A stretch of 64,000 bases of DNA. Origin: CBDCNP01 sp965222425 (lineage in GTDB: Bacteria; Acidobacteriota; Vicinamibacteria; Marinacidobacterales; DATDRI01). Within the stretch, counting starts at the first letter, position 1. Each line of letters starts with the position of its first letter. Below the pieces are notes generated by a model. It saw only the letters and a list, made by a program, of their open reading frames with translations. It was not told where the DNA came from and made no database searches. The position numbers and the translations under genes were made by a program. The stretch is from the NCBI GenBank assembly GCA_965222425.1, contig CBDCTW010000018.1:372001-436000 (forward strand), given 5' to 3'. Below, piece after piece: positions 8,882 through 18,127 of this stretch.

Positions 8882-10248
8882 GGAAGAAGACGCTCCGGGG
8901 TGGGACGGCTTTTCTCGACCCGACAATCGAGCTCGCCTCGCTCAAGGGTTACGCGCACCGAGTCACCGGGTTCCACTCCGCTCGCGTCCAGGAGCAAGTT
9001 TCCGGCTTCGTCCCAAGTAAGGCTGTAGCCGCGCCCCAACACCGACAAAGGCGACAAGGCTTCGAGTTGTGCGGTCGAACGAGCGAGCAGTTGCCCGACC
9101 CGGCTCAGCCGCTCGCGTTGGGCCGAGAGCAGCAATGAGCTCAGGTGAGTGAGTTTGGTTCGGGACTGACTCAGCTGACGATCCAACTTGAGAGCCTCGA
9201 GCTGGCGGGTCAAGCCATCGAGCTGCGCTTTTCGGTCCCGGACGATGCGATCGGTGCGCGCTTGGGTGCGGAAGGTGAGCTCGTCAAGACGTTGAGAACC
9301 GGACTGGACGGCGTGCCGGACCGCTAAGAAGGCCTGGTGCCCGGCCAGCCGCTCGACACCGCTGCGAAGCCGGCTCATTCGATGCAAGAGGCTCTGGTCG
9401 GCACGTTGCGCGAGTCGTCCGATCCGTTCTATAAAATCTTCTTTCCGAGAAACGACGATTTCGGCTGCCGCGGAGGGCGTCGCGGCTCTCACGTCGGCGG
9501 CGAAGTCCGCGATGGTAAAGTCTATTTCGTGCCCCACGGCGCTGATCACGGGAATCGCCGACTGAGCGATTGCCCGGGCCACCGTTTCCTCGTTGAAGGG
9601 CCAAAGGTCCTCGAGCGAGCCGCCGCCGCGACCGACGATAAGGACGTCGAAACCACCTATCCGGTTGAGCACTTGTATACCCTTGGTGATCTCGGCTGCC
9701 GCAAGGTCTCCCTGTACCTGTGCCGGATAGAGCAGGACCTCGATATTGGGATAGCGGCGATGAAGGATGCGGCAGATGTCCCGAATGGCAGCGCCGGTGG
9801 GCGACGTGACGACACCGATCTTTTGCGGAAGAAGAGGAAGTGCCCGCTTGCGTTCGGTGGCGAAGAGACCTTCTGTGGCCAACTTTTCCTTGAGCTGCTC
9901 GAAGGCGAGCTGTAGGGCTCCTTTCCCTCGAGGTTCGATCCAATCCACTTGGAGTTGATAGGACCCGCGAGGCTCGTAGAGCGTGATGTGCCCTCGTGCT
10001 AGAACCGCCATGCCGTCGGCGGGTCGAAACTTGAGGAAGCGTCGGGCACTGCGAAACATGACCGCGGAGAGCTGCGTGCGAGCGTCCCTGAGAGTGAAGT
10101 ACAGGTGGCCCGAAGAGGGTTGCTTGAAGTTACTAATTTCTCCTACCACCCAAATGTCGTAGAACTCTCCTTCCAAATGAAGCTTGATCTCTCTCGTCAG
10201 CTGGCTAACCGAGTAGATCCTACTTTGTTCCGAGGGCTGCGGCTTCAT
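8878..10248 (-). CDS. xseA: Exodeoxyribonuclease VII large subunit
   Basis: 456 aa, full length. The N-terminal OB-fold (ISNFKQPSSGHLYFTLRD) is followed by the catalytic core with GVVTSPTGAAIRDI, GRGGGSLEDLWPFN and ISAVGHEIDFTIADF, then a long helical region (about residues 265-400) and the C-terminal strand LGRGYSLTWDE. It is the catalytic and DNA-binding partner of XseB. A 153-bp spacer with a palindromic repeat separates it from ymdB. Confidence 0.96.
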   Translation of the reverse strand: MKPQPSEQSRIYSVSQLTREIKLHLEGEFYDIWVVGEISNFKQPSSGHLYFTLRDARTQLSAVMFRSARRFLKFRPADGMAVLARGHITLYEPRGSYQLQVDWIEPRGKGALQLAFEQLKEKLATEGLFATERKRALPLLPQKIGVVTSPTGAAIRDICRILHRRYPNIEVLLYPAQVQGDLAAAEITKGIQVLNRIGGFDVLIVGRGGGSLEDLWPFNEETVARAIAQSAIPVISAVGHEIDFTIADFAADVRAATPSAAAEIVVSRKEDFIERIGRLAQRADQSLLHRMSRLRSGVERLAGHQAFLAVRHAVQSGSQRLDELTFRTQARTDRIVRDRKAQLDGLTRQLEALKLDRQLSQSRTKLTHLSSLLLSAQRERLSRVGQLLARSTAQLEALSPLSVLGRGYSLTWDEAGNLLLDASGVEPGDSVRVTLERGELDCRVEKSRPTPERLLP

Positions 10249-10321
10249 CGTGCCTAAGACTATACATTAGACGGGACTAACAGGATATCCAGGATAGGGA
10301 CTGTAGGTCGCTTTCCTCTGT

Positions 10322-10369
10322 GGGCGTCAAACAGGCTCGGTGCCGAGCCTCAACGTGGCCAGACACCTC
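10322..10369. repeat. Dispersed palindromic repeat, copy 2
   Basis: The copy starts GGGCGTCAAACAGGCTC and continues to GTGGCCAGACACC. It includes a perfect inner palindrome AGGCTCGG/CCGAGCCT at 10333-10350. It lies in the only sizeable spacer of the ymdB-xseA part of the run, about 75 bp upstream of xseA. Confidence 0.72.
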
Positions 10370-10401
10370 TGTAAATTCTATCTGGTTAGCTTTTAGACGC
10401 T

Positions 10402-11193
10402 TTAGGGGAGGTCTTGTTCAGTGACGCGGGTGCGGGTGATGGAGCGGGCCTTACCGGTCGACTCGTCGACGTCGACCACCACGCCGTTCAACCACGGATC
10501 TTTCTTGGCAGTCTCGAACTTGGCCGGTATACCGCTGAGAAAGCGGGTTAGAGATGGTTCTCGCTCGATCCCAATGACCGAGTCGAAGGGGCCACACATC
10601 CCTACGTCGGTTATGTATGCGGTCCCTCCGGGGAGCACTCGCTCATCCGCGGTGGGGATGTGAGTGTGCGTTCCGACCACGGCTGAAACCTTGCCGTCCA
10701 AGAACCATCCCATGGCCATCTTTTCGGAGGTGGCTTCGCCGTGCATGTCCACGAAGATGACACGAGCCTGCTTCGCTAGACGAGCCACTTCATGCTCGGC
10801 GGCTCGAAAAGGGCAGTCGGTGGCTGGCATGAAGACTCTACCCTGGAGGTTGAGAATGGCTACTGGTGTGCCGGACGCGGTGTGGGCAACGTAGCGACCC
10901 GATCCCGGAGAAGTCGGTGGGTAGTTGATGGGACGAATCAGTCGGGGCTCCCGGCCCAAGTAACCGATGATTTCTTTCCTGTCCCAAACGTGGTTGCCCG
11001 AGGTGAGTACGTCGATCCCGCTCGCAAAGAATTGGTCGGCGATATCCGGTGTGACACCGAATCCGGCCGCCGCGTTTTCCACGTTCGCGATGACCAGATC
11101 GAAATCCTGCTCCTCGCGGAGCTTGGCCAGACCCTGCTTCAGGATCTGTCTACCGGCTTTGCCTACGACGTCTCCAGCGAAGAGGATCTTCAC
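10402..11193 (-). CDS. ymdB: YmdB-family metallophosphoesterase
   Basis: 263 aa. Metal ligands are clear: FAGDVVGKAGR at the N-terminus, NVENAAAGFG, TSGNHVWDRKE, VDMHGEATSEK and VVGTHTHIPTAD. Characterised members are cyclic-nucleotide phosphodiesterases with a dinuclear metal centre that affect RNA turnover and biofilm decisions. The GTG start overlaps the lon stop by 4 nt (GTGA), so translation is probably coupled to lon. Confidence 0.92.
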   Translation of the reverse strand: MKILFAGDVVGKAGRQILKQGLAKLREEQDFDLVIANVENAAAGFGVTPDIADQFFASGIDVLTSGNHVWDRKEIIGYLGREPRLIRPINYPPTSPGSGRYVAHTASGTPVAILNLQGRVFMPATDCPFRAAEHEVARLAKQARVIFVDMHGEATSEKMAMGWFLDGKVSAVVGTHTHIPTADERVLPGGTAYITDVGMCGPFDSVIGIEREPSLTRFLSGIPAKFETAKKDPWLNGVVVDVDESTGKARSITRTRVTEQDLP

Positions 11194-13688
11194 GTCGCTA
11201 CCGGCCGACGGCTGCGAGCGGAAGGAGCGAGCTTGGGGCTAGCCATTCGAGACGGCCTGGAGCGCCGGCCGAGGCTGCTACGCTGGTCTACCAACACGAG
11301 CTTGAGCACGTCGTCCACTTGATCGATGAGCTCGAGCGTCATATCCTTCTTGACGTAGTCTGGGATCTCTTCGACTTCCTTGCGGTTCAGTCGTGGCAAG
11401 ACGACCGTGTCCAGCTTGGCGCGCCGCGCCGCCAGAACCTTCTCCTTGATGCCTCCGATGGGGAGCAGGTTGCCCCGGAGGGTGATCTCTCCGGTAAGTG
11501 CCATGTTCCTGCGGACCGGGGTGTTGGTCAGCACCGAGATCATCGCCACCGCGATCGTGATACCCGCGGACGGGCCGTCCTTGGGGATGGCGCCCTCGGG
11601 TACGTGGATGTGCAGATCTTGCTTGGAGAAAACGTCTTCGTCGATGTGGAACTGGCGCGCTCGGGAACGGGCGTACGAGAGGGCCGCGTGCGCCGACTCC
11701 TTCATCACCTCTCCGAGCTTGCCGGTGAGTATTAAATTTCCCTTTCCCCTCATTGCCGTCGCCTCGACGAACAAGACGTCTCCACCGGTCGGGGTCCATG
11801 CCAGCCCGGTCGCGATACCGATACGATCTTTTTTTAGCATCTCGTCGGGAAGTACCTTCGGTGGGCCGAGAAAGTCCGAAAGGTTCTTGGCGGTTAATTT
11901 GGTGAGCTCTTTGTGGCCTTCCGCCACCTGCCTGGCTACCTTGCGGCAAACTCGGGCGACCTCACGTTCCAGGTTTCTCAGACCCGCCTCGCGTGTGTAC
12001 TGGGTAACGATCTGCCGAATGGCGGAATCGGCGATGGCCAGGTCCTTCGTCGTGAGACCGTTTTCTTCGAGTTGTTTCGGTATGAGGTGCCGTTTCGCGA
12101 TCTGAAGTTTTTCTTCTTCGGTATAGCCTGACAGCTCGATGACTTCCATTCGGTCGAGAAAAGCGGGCTGGATGGGATCCAACTGATTCGCAGTAGTGAT
12201 GAATATGACGTTGGAAAGATCGAAGGTCGTCCCGAGGTAGTTGTCCCGGAAGGCGTTATTTTGCTCCGGATCGAGAACTTCCAATAAAGCGGAGCTCGGG
12301 TCGCCCCGGTAATCGGCGCCCACTTTGTCCACTTCGTCCAGCATGAAGACCGGGTTGTTGGAGCCTGCTTGTTGAATGCCTTGAATGATTCTGCCCGGCA
12401 TGGCGCCGACATAGGTGCGGCGGTGACCGCGGATTTCCGCTTCGTCGCGTACGCCTCCGAGTGACATGCGCTGGAAGTTCCGGCCTATCGCGCGCGCGAT
12501 GGAACGTCCGAGAGACGTCTTGCCCACGCCGGGTGGGCCGACGAAGCAGAGGATCGGCCCCTTCATCTTTTTCTTGAGCTTGCGGACCGCCAGGTACTCC
12601 AAGATCCGCTCCTTGATCTTTTCGAGTCCGTAGTGGTCTTCGTCAAGAATCTCCTTCACCTGTTTCATGTCCAGGTTGTCTTTGGTCTCGCTGCTCCAGG
12701 GAAGGGTGACCATGACTTCGAGATAGTTCCGCAACGTTGCGGTCTCGGCGGAGTCGGGGTGCATGCGCTCGAGTTTTCCGATTTGCCGGTTCACTTCCGT
12801 ATAGATGTCTTTCGGCATCTTCGCCCGCCGCGTCTTGTCTCGCAGCTGGCGGACCTCCTCGGACAGCTCGCTTCCTTCGCCGAGTTCGGTCTGAATCGCC
12901 TTCAACTGTTGCCGCAAATAGAATTCGCGCTGGGTGCGGTCCATCTTGCCTTTGACCTGCGAGCTGATCTGCTGCTGCATCGTAAGGACTTCTAGCTCCT
13001 TGGTGATGAGCTCGTGGACCTTGCGCAGCCTTTCCACGGGGTCGATGGTATCCAGCACCTCCTGGGCTCCGTCGACCTTGAGGTCCAGATTCGAGACGGC
13101 GAGATCGGCCAGCCGTCCTGGGTCTTCCAGGTTGGCGGCAATGACCATGACCTCGGGGGAGATCGCCTTTCCGAGATTAGCGGATTTCTCGAGCGCGCCC
13201 TTGACGTTTCGCATGAGCGCCTCAAGCTCGAGGGAGTCGGACTCCCACTCGGACTCTTTTACCGTGGAGAGCCCAGCCTGAAAGAAAGGATCGGCTTGCG
13301 AGAACTCTTCGACGACGGCTCGATGCATGCCCTGCACGAGGACGCGGATGCGTCCGTCGGGCAATTTGAGCATCCGCATGATGACCGCCACCGTCCCCAT
13401 TCGGGGTAAGTCGTCGGGCTCGGGGTCTTCTTTTTCCTGATCCCTCTGGGCGAGGAGCAAGATCATGCGGTTTTCGGCCAATGCCGAGTCGACGGCCTTG
13501 ATCGATTTGTCACGGCTCACGTAGAGCGGGACTATCATAAAAGGGAAGACCACGATGTCACGGAGGGGTAATACCGGAAGCGCATCGGGGATCTGGACGA
13601 GATCCAGCTCTTCTTCTTGGAGCGGTTCTTGTTCGTCCACAATGCCAGAGCTCTCGGGTCGGTCAGGTCGGTCCGGGTCTTCAGTCAT
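11190..13688 (-). CDS. lon: ATP-dependent protease Lon
   Basis: 832 aa: N-terminal substrate domain (LPVLPLRDIVVFPFMIVPL), AAA+ module with Walker A GPPGVGKTSLGRS and Walker B VFMLDEVDK, and a C-terminal protease domain with the catalytic serine in PKDGPSAG (about residue 707) and lysine in GGIKEK. A basic, serine-rich extension of about 30 residues after LKLVLVDQ is unusual. The hsp20 gene lies 32 bp upstream on the same strand, suggesting a shared heat-stress unit. It degrades misfolded and regulatory proteins in the cytoplasm. Confidence 0.97.
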   Translation of the reverse strand: MTEDPDRPDRPESSGIVDEQEPLQEEELDLVQIPDALPVLPLRDIVVFPFMIVPLYVSRDKSIKAVDSALAENRMILLLAQRDQEKEDPEPDDLPRMGTVAVIMRMLKLPDGRIRVLVQGMHRAVVEEFSQADPFFQAGLSTVKESEWESDSLELEALMRNVKGALEKSANLGKAISPEVMVIAANLEDPGRLADLAVSNLDLKVDGAQEVLDTIDPVERLRKVHELITKELEVLTMQQQISSQVKGKMDRTQREFYLRQQLKAIQTELGEGSELSEEVRQLRDKTRRAKMPKDIYTEVNRQIGKLERMHPDSAETATLRNYLEVMVTLPWSSETKDNLDMKQVKEILDEDHYGLEKIKERILEYLAVRKLKKKMKGPILCFVGPPGVGKTSLGRSIARAIGRNFQRMSLGGVRDEAEIRGHRRTYVGAMPGRIIQGIQQAGSNNPVFMLDEVDKVGADYRGDPSSALLEVLDPEQNNAFRDNYLGTTFDLSNVIFITTANQLDPIQPAFLDRMEVIELSGYTEEEKLQIAKRHLIPKQLEENGLTTKDLAIADSAIRQIVTQYTREAGLRNLEREVARVCRKVARQVAEGHKELTKLTAKNLSDFLGPPKVLPDEMLKKDRIGIATGLAWTPTGGDVLFVEATAMRGKGNLILTGKLGEVMKESAHAALSYARSRARQFHIDEDVFSKQDLHIHVPEGAIPKDGPSAGITIAVAMISVLTNTPVRRNMALTGEITLRGNLLPIGGIKEKVLAARRAKLDTVVLPRLNRKEVEEIPDYVKKDMTLELIDQVDDVLKLVLVDQRSSLGRRSRPSRMASPKLAPSARSRRPVAT

Positions 13689-13720
13689 GGTCGAATCCGC
13701 CGAGCTTCTTCACACTAGTA

Positions 13721-14176
13721 CTAGTCTTGCTCTTTGATTTTCAGTCGAATCTTGCTGCCGCGTCGATCTTGGAGCTTGGGTATGGTTATCGTGAGCACTC
13801 CTTGACCGATTTGGGCGTCGGCTTTGGCAAGGTCAACCGCTTGATCGATGTAGATGGATCGCGTGAACTTGCCGAAGCTTCTTTCCATACACAGGTAGCC
13901 GTTGATCGGTTGCTCGGTCTTGGGTTTTTTCTTTTCTCCGGAGACGATCAGCTTGTGCCCTTGAAAAGCAGCAGTGAGGTCCTTTTTGGTCATGCCTGGA
14001 GCTTCCACCTTGACGATCAGTGTGTCTTTGGTCTCGAAGACGTCGAAGCTAGGAAGCCATTCGCCAAGGCCTAGCCCAGCTTCGCTGCGCTCGAAGTGGG
14101 CCAGCTGCTCGAAGAGCCTGCCAATCTCCTTTTGGATCGCCCCCATCTCTGGGAAGGCGTCCCGTCGTTCAACCAT
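13721..14176 (-). CDS. Small heat shock protein, Hsp20/alpha-crystallin family
   Basis: 151 aa. The alpha-crystallin domain covers about residues 45-140, with FETKDTLIVKVEAPGMTKKD, LIVSGEKKKP, and the closing GVLTITIPKL. It is an ATP-independent holdase that binds unfolding proteins. A strong ribosome binding site GAGGG lies 5 nt upstream of the ATG. First gene of the lon run. A partial CIRCE-like motif upstream was examined and not accepted. Confidence 0.94.
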   Translation of the reverse strand: MVERRDAFPEMGAIQKEIGRLFEQLAHFERSEAGLGLGEWLPSFDVFETKDTLIVKVEAPGMTKKDLTAAFQGHKLIVSGEKKKPKTEQPINGYLCMERSFGKFTRSIYIDQAVDLAKADAQIGQGVLTITIPKLQDRRGSKIRLKIKEQD

Positions 14177-14290
14177 GGATCCCTCTGAAAAACAATAACC
14201 TCTGGAAGGATGACATTAACACATCGGTCACAACCCGTCAAGAAATCGGGAGGTGCACTGCGATCGAGAGTGCTTTGGATGAAGTGGGGA

Positions 14291-16036
14291 CTAGCCGACC
14301 TTCAGCAGCGTCGCACAACGATGAGTGTTCGGTCGTCGGTGGGACGGCCCGTCGCGTAGGCATCGACTTCTTGCTGGATGGTTACCATCATCTCCGGCGC
14401 TGAGAGCTTGGAGTGGTTCTTCAACACCTCCGCCAAACGGTCTTCGCCGAACTCCTCGCCATCTTCCCCCCCAGCTCTCACTGATGCCATCGGTGAAGAC
14501 CACGAGCATGTCACCGGGCTCGAGCGTGGTTTTACCCTGCTCATACGGGACGCTCTCGAACATCCCGACAACGGTGCCGCCTGTTTCCAGCCTATCGGCC
14601 TCGCCAGACTTCGCCCGATAGACGATAGGAGGGATGTGTCCGGCATTGACGTAGAGTAGTTCGCCGGTTCTAGGATCGAGATCTCCGAGGAAAAAAGTCA
14701 CATAAGCATGCTCTGGCGTGTTGTGGTACATCACTTGGTTGGTCTGAGACAGGATGGACACCACGTCGTTTCCTTGCTGCTGGCATCCGGCATGAACGGT
14801 GGCCCTCAAGACCATCATCATGAGAGCTGCCCCAGCGCCTTTACCTGAGACGTCGCCCAGCGCGAAGGCGAGGCGGCCGGAGGGTTTCGAGATGTAATCG
14901 AAGTAGTCGCCGCCGATCGTATAGCAGGGCGTATTCATTCCTGCGATATCCCAACCTTCGATTTGTGGAGCTTGGCTGGGAAGGAGGTTTTGCTGGATGT
15001 CGCTGGCGAGGGTGAGCTCATGCTCCATTCGCTTCTTCTCGATCATTTGCTCGACCAGCTTGGCGTTCTCCAGCTTGATCGCCGCCACGTTCGCCAAGGA
15101 AGTGAGAAGCGAGAGGTCGTCTTGCGTGAAGATGCTTTCTTGAATCAAGCGGTCCACATAGATGAGGCCGGTTACCGCCTTGTTGTTCCAAAGCGGTACG
15201 CACATCGCGGAGCGGATGCCGACGGAGACGATCGAGTCTTGGGACTTGAATCTGGGATCGGTTATCGCGCTACTAGTCAGGATGGAAATTTTCTCTCCAA
15301 TAACTTTGTCGGCGATCGTGCGGCTGAAAGTAATCTCCTCCCTGGATTCGTCGGGTTTGTCGGAGTTGGTGCGGACCGACTTGACTTCTAGACCACCGTT
15401 GTCGTCCTTCGTTAGCATCAGCGCCCCGCGTTCCGGCTTCACGACCTTGAAGGCGAGCTCCAGGATGAAGTCGAGTAGCTCGTTGACCGGTCGGTCGCTG
15501 ATGAGAGCCATGCTGGCCTCGCTGAGGGCGGACAAGATCTGGTTTTGTTTGATGATTGCGGACGAATCGGCGGAATCTGGTTTGGGTCCCCCCCGCTTGG
15601 CTGGTCCGGCGAAGTTGTCCCAGGTGTCCTCTTGCCCGCGGGCCTTAGCCAGCAGATGTTCGGTCGGAACCACGACCGTGCCCTCGAGATCGTGGTCACT
15701 GCTCGGGGCGAGCACGACGCTGCCCGAAGGCTCCTGCATAAACGTGATCTGGTGATCGCCAAGGGTGATGGTGTCCTCGTCGTCGAGCCGCGCCTTGTCG
15801 GCGATACGATTACCGTTGACCAGCGTGCCATTCCGGCTCTCCAGGTCATGGATGGTGTAGGTGTCGCCCTCGTTGCGGATCTCGGCGTGGTGGCGCGATA
15901 GCCACTGGTCGGGCAAGACGAGGTCGTTACGCTTGGAGCGGCCTATCGTGACGACCGGCTTGTTGAGGGGTACGCGAAAGGGCTCCCCGTGCAGGGGACG
16001 AACCACCAACTCGGGGAAATTTTTTGTCACCGCCAA
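14291..16036 (-). CDS. FHA-GAF-PP2C (SpoIIE-type) serine phosphatase, frameshifted near the C-terminus
   Basis: The domains are FHA at about residues 25-100 (IGRSKRNDLVLPD ... SRHHAEI ... ESRNGTLVNG), GAF at about 190-330, and a SpoIIE/PP2C phosphatase from about 355 with GGDYFDYI and GDVSGKGAGAALMM. The open frame breaks after FTDGISESW at a G7 run (bases 14466-14472) and ends in unrelated sequence at 14291. Reading one G fewer gives the expected end, FGEDRLAEVL ... TDDRTLIVVRR, stopping at 14302. TTG at 16036 is the likely start. Probably a phosphothreonine-dependent, ligand-sensing phosphatase of a partner-switch pathway; no anti-sigma partner is adjacent. Assembly error in the G run is the simplest cause of the break. 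Confidence 0.85.
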   Translation of the reverse strand: MAVTKNFPELVVRPLHGEPFRVPLNKPVVTIGRSKRNDLVLPDQWLSRHHAEIRNEGDTYTIHDLESRNGTLVNGNRIADKARLDDEDTITLGDHQITFMQEPSGSVVLAPSSDHDLEGTVVVPTEHLLAKARGQEDTWDNFAGPAKRGGPKPDSADSSAIIKQNQILSALSEASMALISDRPVNELLDFILELAFKVVKPERGALMLTKDDNGGLEVKSVRTNSDKPDESREEITFSRTIADKVIGEKISILTSSAITDPRFKSQDSIVSVGIRSAMCVPLWNNKAVTGLIYVDRLIQESIFTQDDLSLLTSLANVAAIKLENAKLVEQMIEKKRMEHELTLASDIQQNLLPSQAPQIEGWDIAGMNTPCYTIGGDYFDYISKPSGRLAFALGDVSGKGAGAALMMMVLRATVHAGCQQQGNDVVSILSQTNQVMYHNTPEHAYVTFFLGDLDPRTGELLYVNAGHIPPIVYRAKSGEADRLETGGTVVGMFESVPYEQGKTTLEPGDMLVVFTDGISESWGGRWRGVRRRPFGGGVEEPLQALSAGDDGNHPARSRCLRDGPSHRRPNTHRCATLLKVG

Positions 16037-16305
16037 GCACTACTCTCTCGAAGGTCGAGCCATTGATCTGGCCAGAAACGATTGCAAGTAACACTGGCCT
16101 TCCGTTGCTGTCAAGACGCTGCAATTCCAGATGGTTAACCCGCAGGGGTTTCAAAACCGGAAGTGCTTCCCGACCGTACCGCGATGATGGCAAAAGCCGG
16201 AGCGATCAGGGTTCGGCGTAGCCACGCAGCTGACTGAGCTCTAGTGCCGCAGATCCAGCGCAGAGGGCAAGAACTTCGGGACTAGTGTGTTGGAGGGAAA
16301 CGACT

Positions 16306-17346
16306 TTAGGAAGTTTTGGGCGAGGTTGTGTCGCCCTCAGACGAGTCGTCACTCAGCTCAGGACTCAATTCCCGGGCTGGCTCCGGTGTCATGTTTTCCG
16401 CTGGCTCCGGCGATTCGTCACGCGGCGATTCATCGGCCGCGGAAGCATCTGGGGAACTGGGTGCTGCCTCCTCTTCGGTGGTCCCCGGCGCATCTTCAGT
16501 AGCAGGTGTCGCTGGCTCCCCGTTTTTTTCTGCAGCTTCGGGTGCCGCCTCTGGTACTCCCTTCGGTGCCTCGTCTCCAATTTCTTCTTGGTTTCCCTGC
16601 TCGCCGAGAGGTATCTGGACGGGGTCTTCGGCGGTGAGGGTCCCATGGGCGATCGCCGCTATGATTTCGTCCTGGCCGCCCTGGGCTCCACCCTCATCCT
16701 CGCTCGCTCCAGAAGCGGCGGTCGGGGAAGCTTCTTCTCCTTCCTCCTTCGGAGCGGCGTCTTCCGCCGCCTTTTGGGCCTTGACCTGGCGCCTTCGCTC
16801 CTTAGCCTCTTCCCGCTCCTTGCGGCGATGGGCGTTCATCGCCTCCTGAAGGACTCGGGTAATGAGTGCCTGCGCCTCCGCCCGCGTACAGTCTTTGGAA
16901 AGCGCAACCTCTGCGGCCAGCCAGCTACGGATCTTTCGGCGGGTCTGCTCCTCCTCTCGACTCAGCCCGGTGGTTTGCCGAAGCAGATGAAGTCGCTTCA
17001 ATCCCTTTGCCAAGGCCCGGGGGGATCCTTCACTTACGAGTTTTTCGATGAGGTCATCGAGCTCCTGCTCTTCTTCCAGGGGCTGCTCGAACTCGGCAGA
17101 GAGCTCGGCTTGAATCTCGTCGAGATTCCTACCGGCGGGCCGAAGCCCAAGCTTCGGGACGCGCTCGGTAGGGATCAGAATGCGGCTTCCCTCCTCGAGA
17201 TCCTCCAGTTCGACGAGCTTCTCCCCCGGCGCGGCGCGGTCCTCGGTGAGTCCACGATAGACGCAGTGTCCGACCTTGGGATAGAAAACAGACTCGCCCG
17301 GTTCCGGAAGCCCGGCAAGAGCGAGATCGCCTTGCTCCACGAGCAC
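16306..17346 (-). CDS. CarD/CdnL-type RNA polymerase-binding protein with long acidic tail
   Basis: 346 aa. The first ~165 residues fit the CarD_CdnL_TRCF family: FYPKVGHCVYRGLTED begins a small beta RNA polymerase-interaction domain, then a helical region (LVSEGSPRALAKGLKRLHLL ... CTRAEAQALITRVLQEA). After about residue 165 comes a charged coiled segment (RRKEREEAKERRRQVK) and roughly 170 residues rich in Glu, Ala, Pro and Ser that look disordered. Ordinary CdnL proteins are about 160-170 aa, so the tail doubles the protein. It probably stabilises promoter complexes; the tail's role is unknown. Confidence 0.8.
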   Translation of the reverse strand: MLVEQGDLALAGLPEPGESVFYPKVGHCVYRGLTEDRAAPGEKLVELEDLEEGSRILIPTERVPKLGLRPAGRNLDEIQAELSAEFEQPLEEEQELDDLIEKLVSEGSPRALAKGLKRLHLLRQTTGLSREEEQTRRKIRSWLAAEVALSKDCTRAEAQALITRVLQEAMNAHRRKEREEAKERRRQVKAQKAAEDAAPKEEGEEASPTAASGASEDEGGAQGGQDEIIAAIAHGTLTAEDPVQIPLGEQGNQEEIGDEAPKGVPEAAPEAAEKNGEPATPATEDAPGTTEEEAAPSSPDASAADESPRDESPEPAENMTPEPARELSPELSDDSSEGDTTSPKTS

Positions 17347-17411
17347 CTCCTTTTCGCCCTTAACATATCACGTCTGCCTCGTCTTGGGACTATAACGGGG
17401 CTAAAAGGGCA

Positions 17412-17783
17412 CTAGAAGCGGCAATAACGTCCCGGGACGGAGTCGAGTTCCTGGCAAGAGGTAGTGGCGATTCCGCGTAGCGCGATCGGTTCTCCGAGAT
17501 GTTGGCAGGACGGAAGGACGTCGAAATCGGAGGCTCCCAGAGTTCGCCGTACAAGGCGTACTAAACTGGGGAGTGAACCGCTCGGGGATTCCTCGGTCCA
17601 CACCGCGGGTCTAAGCCAGGGGCCCGAGTGCGTACCTCCAAGATAGTGCGGCTGAACACCCGGGTTGTACGGAGTCTCGATGCGAGCCGAGGGTGAGATG
17701 GAGCCTAAGGAAGGGAAGAGCCGGTGGGTGAAATGGACCGCTGGACCGATTCCTAGGGCGAGAACGAAGATTGCGTTGCGCAT
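17412..17783 (-). CDS. Possible small secreted protein of unknown function
   Basis: A frame of 123 codons begins ATG at 17783 just after a near-ideal ribosome binding site (GAGGAGG, 5 nt spacing). It starts with a short hydrophobic stretch (MRNAIFVLALGIGPAV) like a signal peptide. The rest (LFPSLGSISPSARIETPYNP ...) has no recognised domain, and its composition resembles a shadow frame, so the reading frame may be broken. I do not recognise it. The rest of 17347-18127 shows no convincing gene. Confidence 0.35.
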   Translation of the reverse strand: MRNAIFVLALGIGPAVHFTHRLFPSLGSISPSARIETPYNPGVQPHYLGGTHSGPWLRPAVWTEESPSGSLPSLVRLVRRTLGASDFDVLPSCQHLGEPIALRGIATTSCQELDSVPGRYCRF

Positions 17784-18127
17784 GACTGCCTCCTCAAAGA
17801 AGTGATGGCCAGGCCATCGAGGGCACCTGCCGGCCGACAGACCGGCAGGAACTCCCCGAAAGCAGGGAGACAGCACAACTGCTCGAAGAAAGGACTCCGA
17901 GATCGAGGGTTGGGGGACTGGCCCCGAAAACGTCAATTAAGGCCCTCCCGCCTACAAAGGGGCGGTGACCGTTAGAACAAGGATTCCGACGCGACTTCCC
18001 TCAAACCTTTTTCTCCCTGCTGAAGGCGCCGTCCTGTTGGGGGAGGGTTGAGCGCTGAACCACTCTATTTCTTCCGGCGGCGGCGTGCCAAGTATCCGGT
18101 TGAGTGTGCTGCGAGTCGCGTCTCGCG

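Noticed and set aside
14252..14276. CIRCE-like inverted repeat upstream of hsp20
   Set aside because: GCACT and GAGTGC arms are present, but the spacer is about 7 nt rather than 9 and the outer bases do not match, so HrcA control is not supported.
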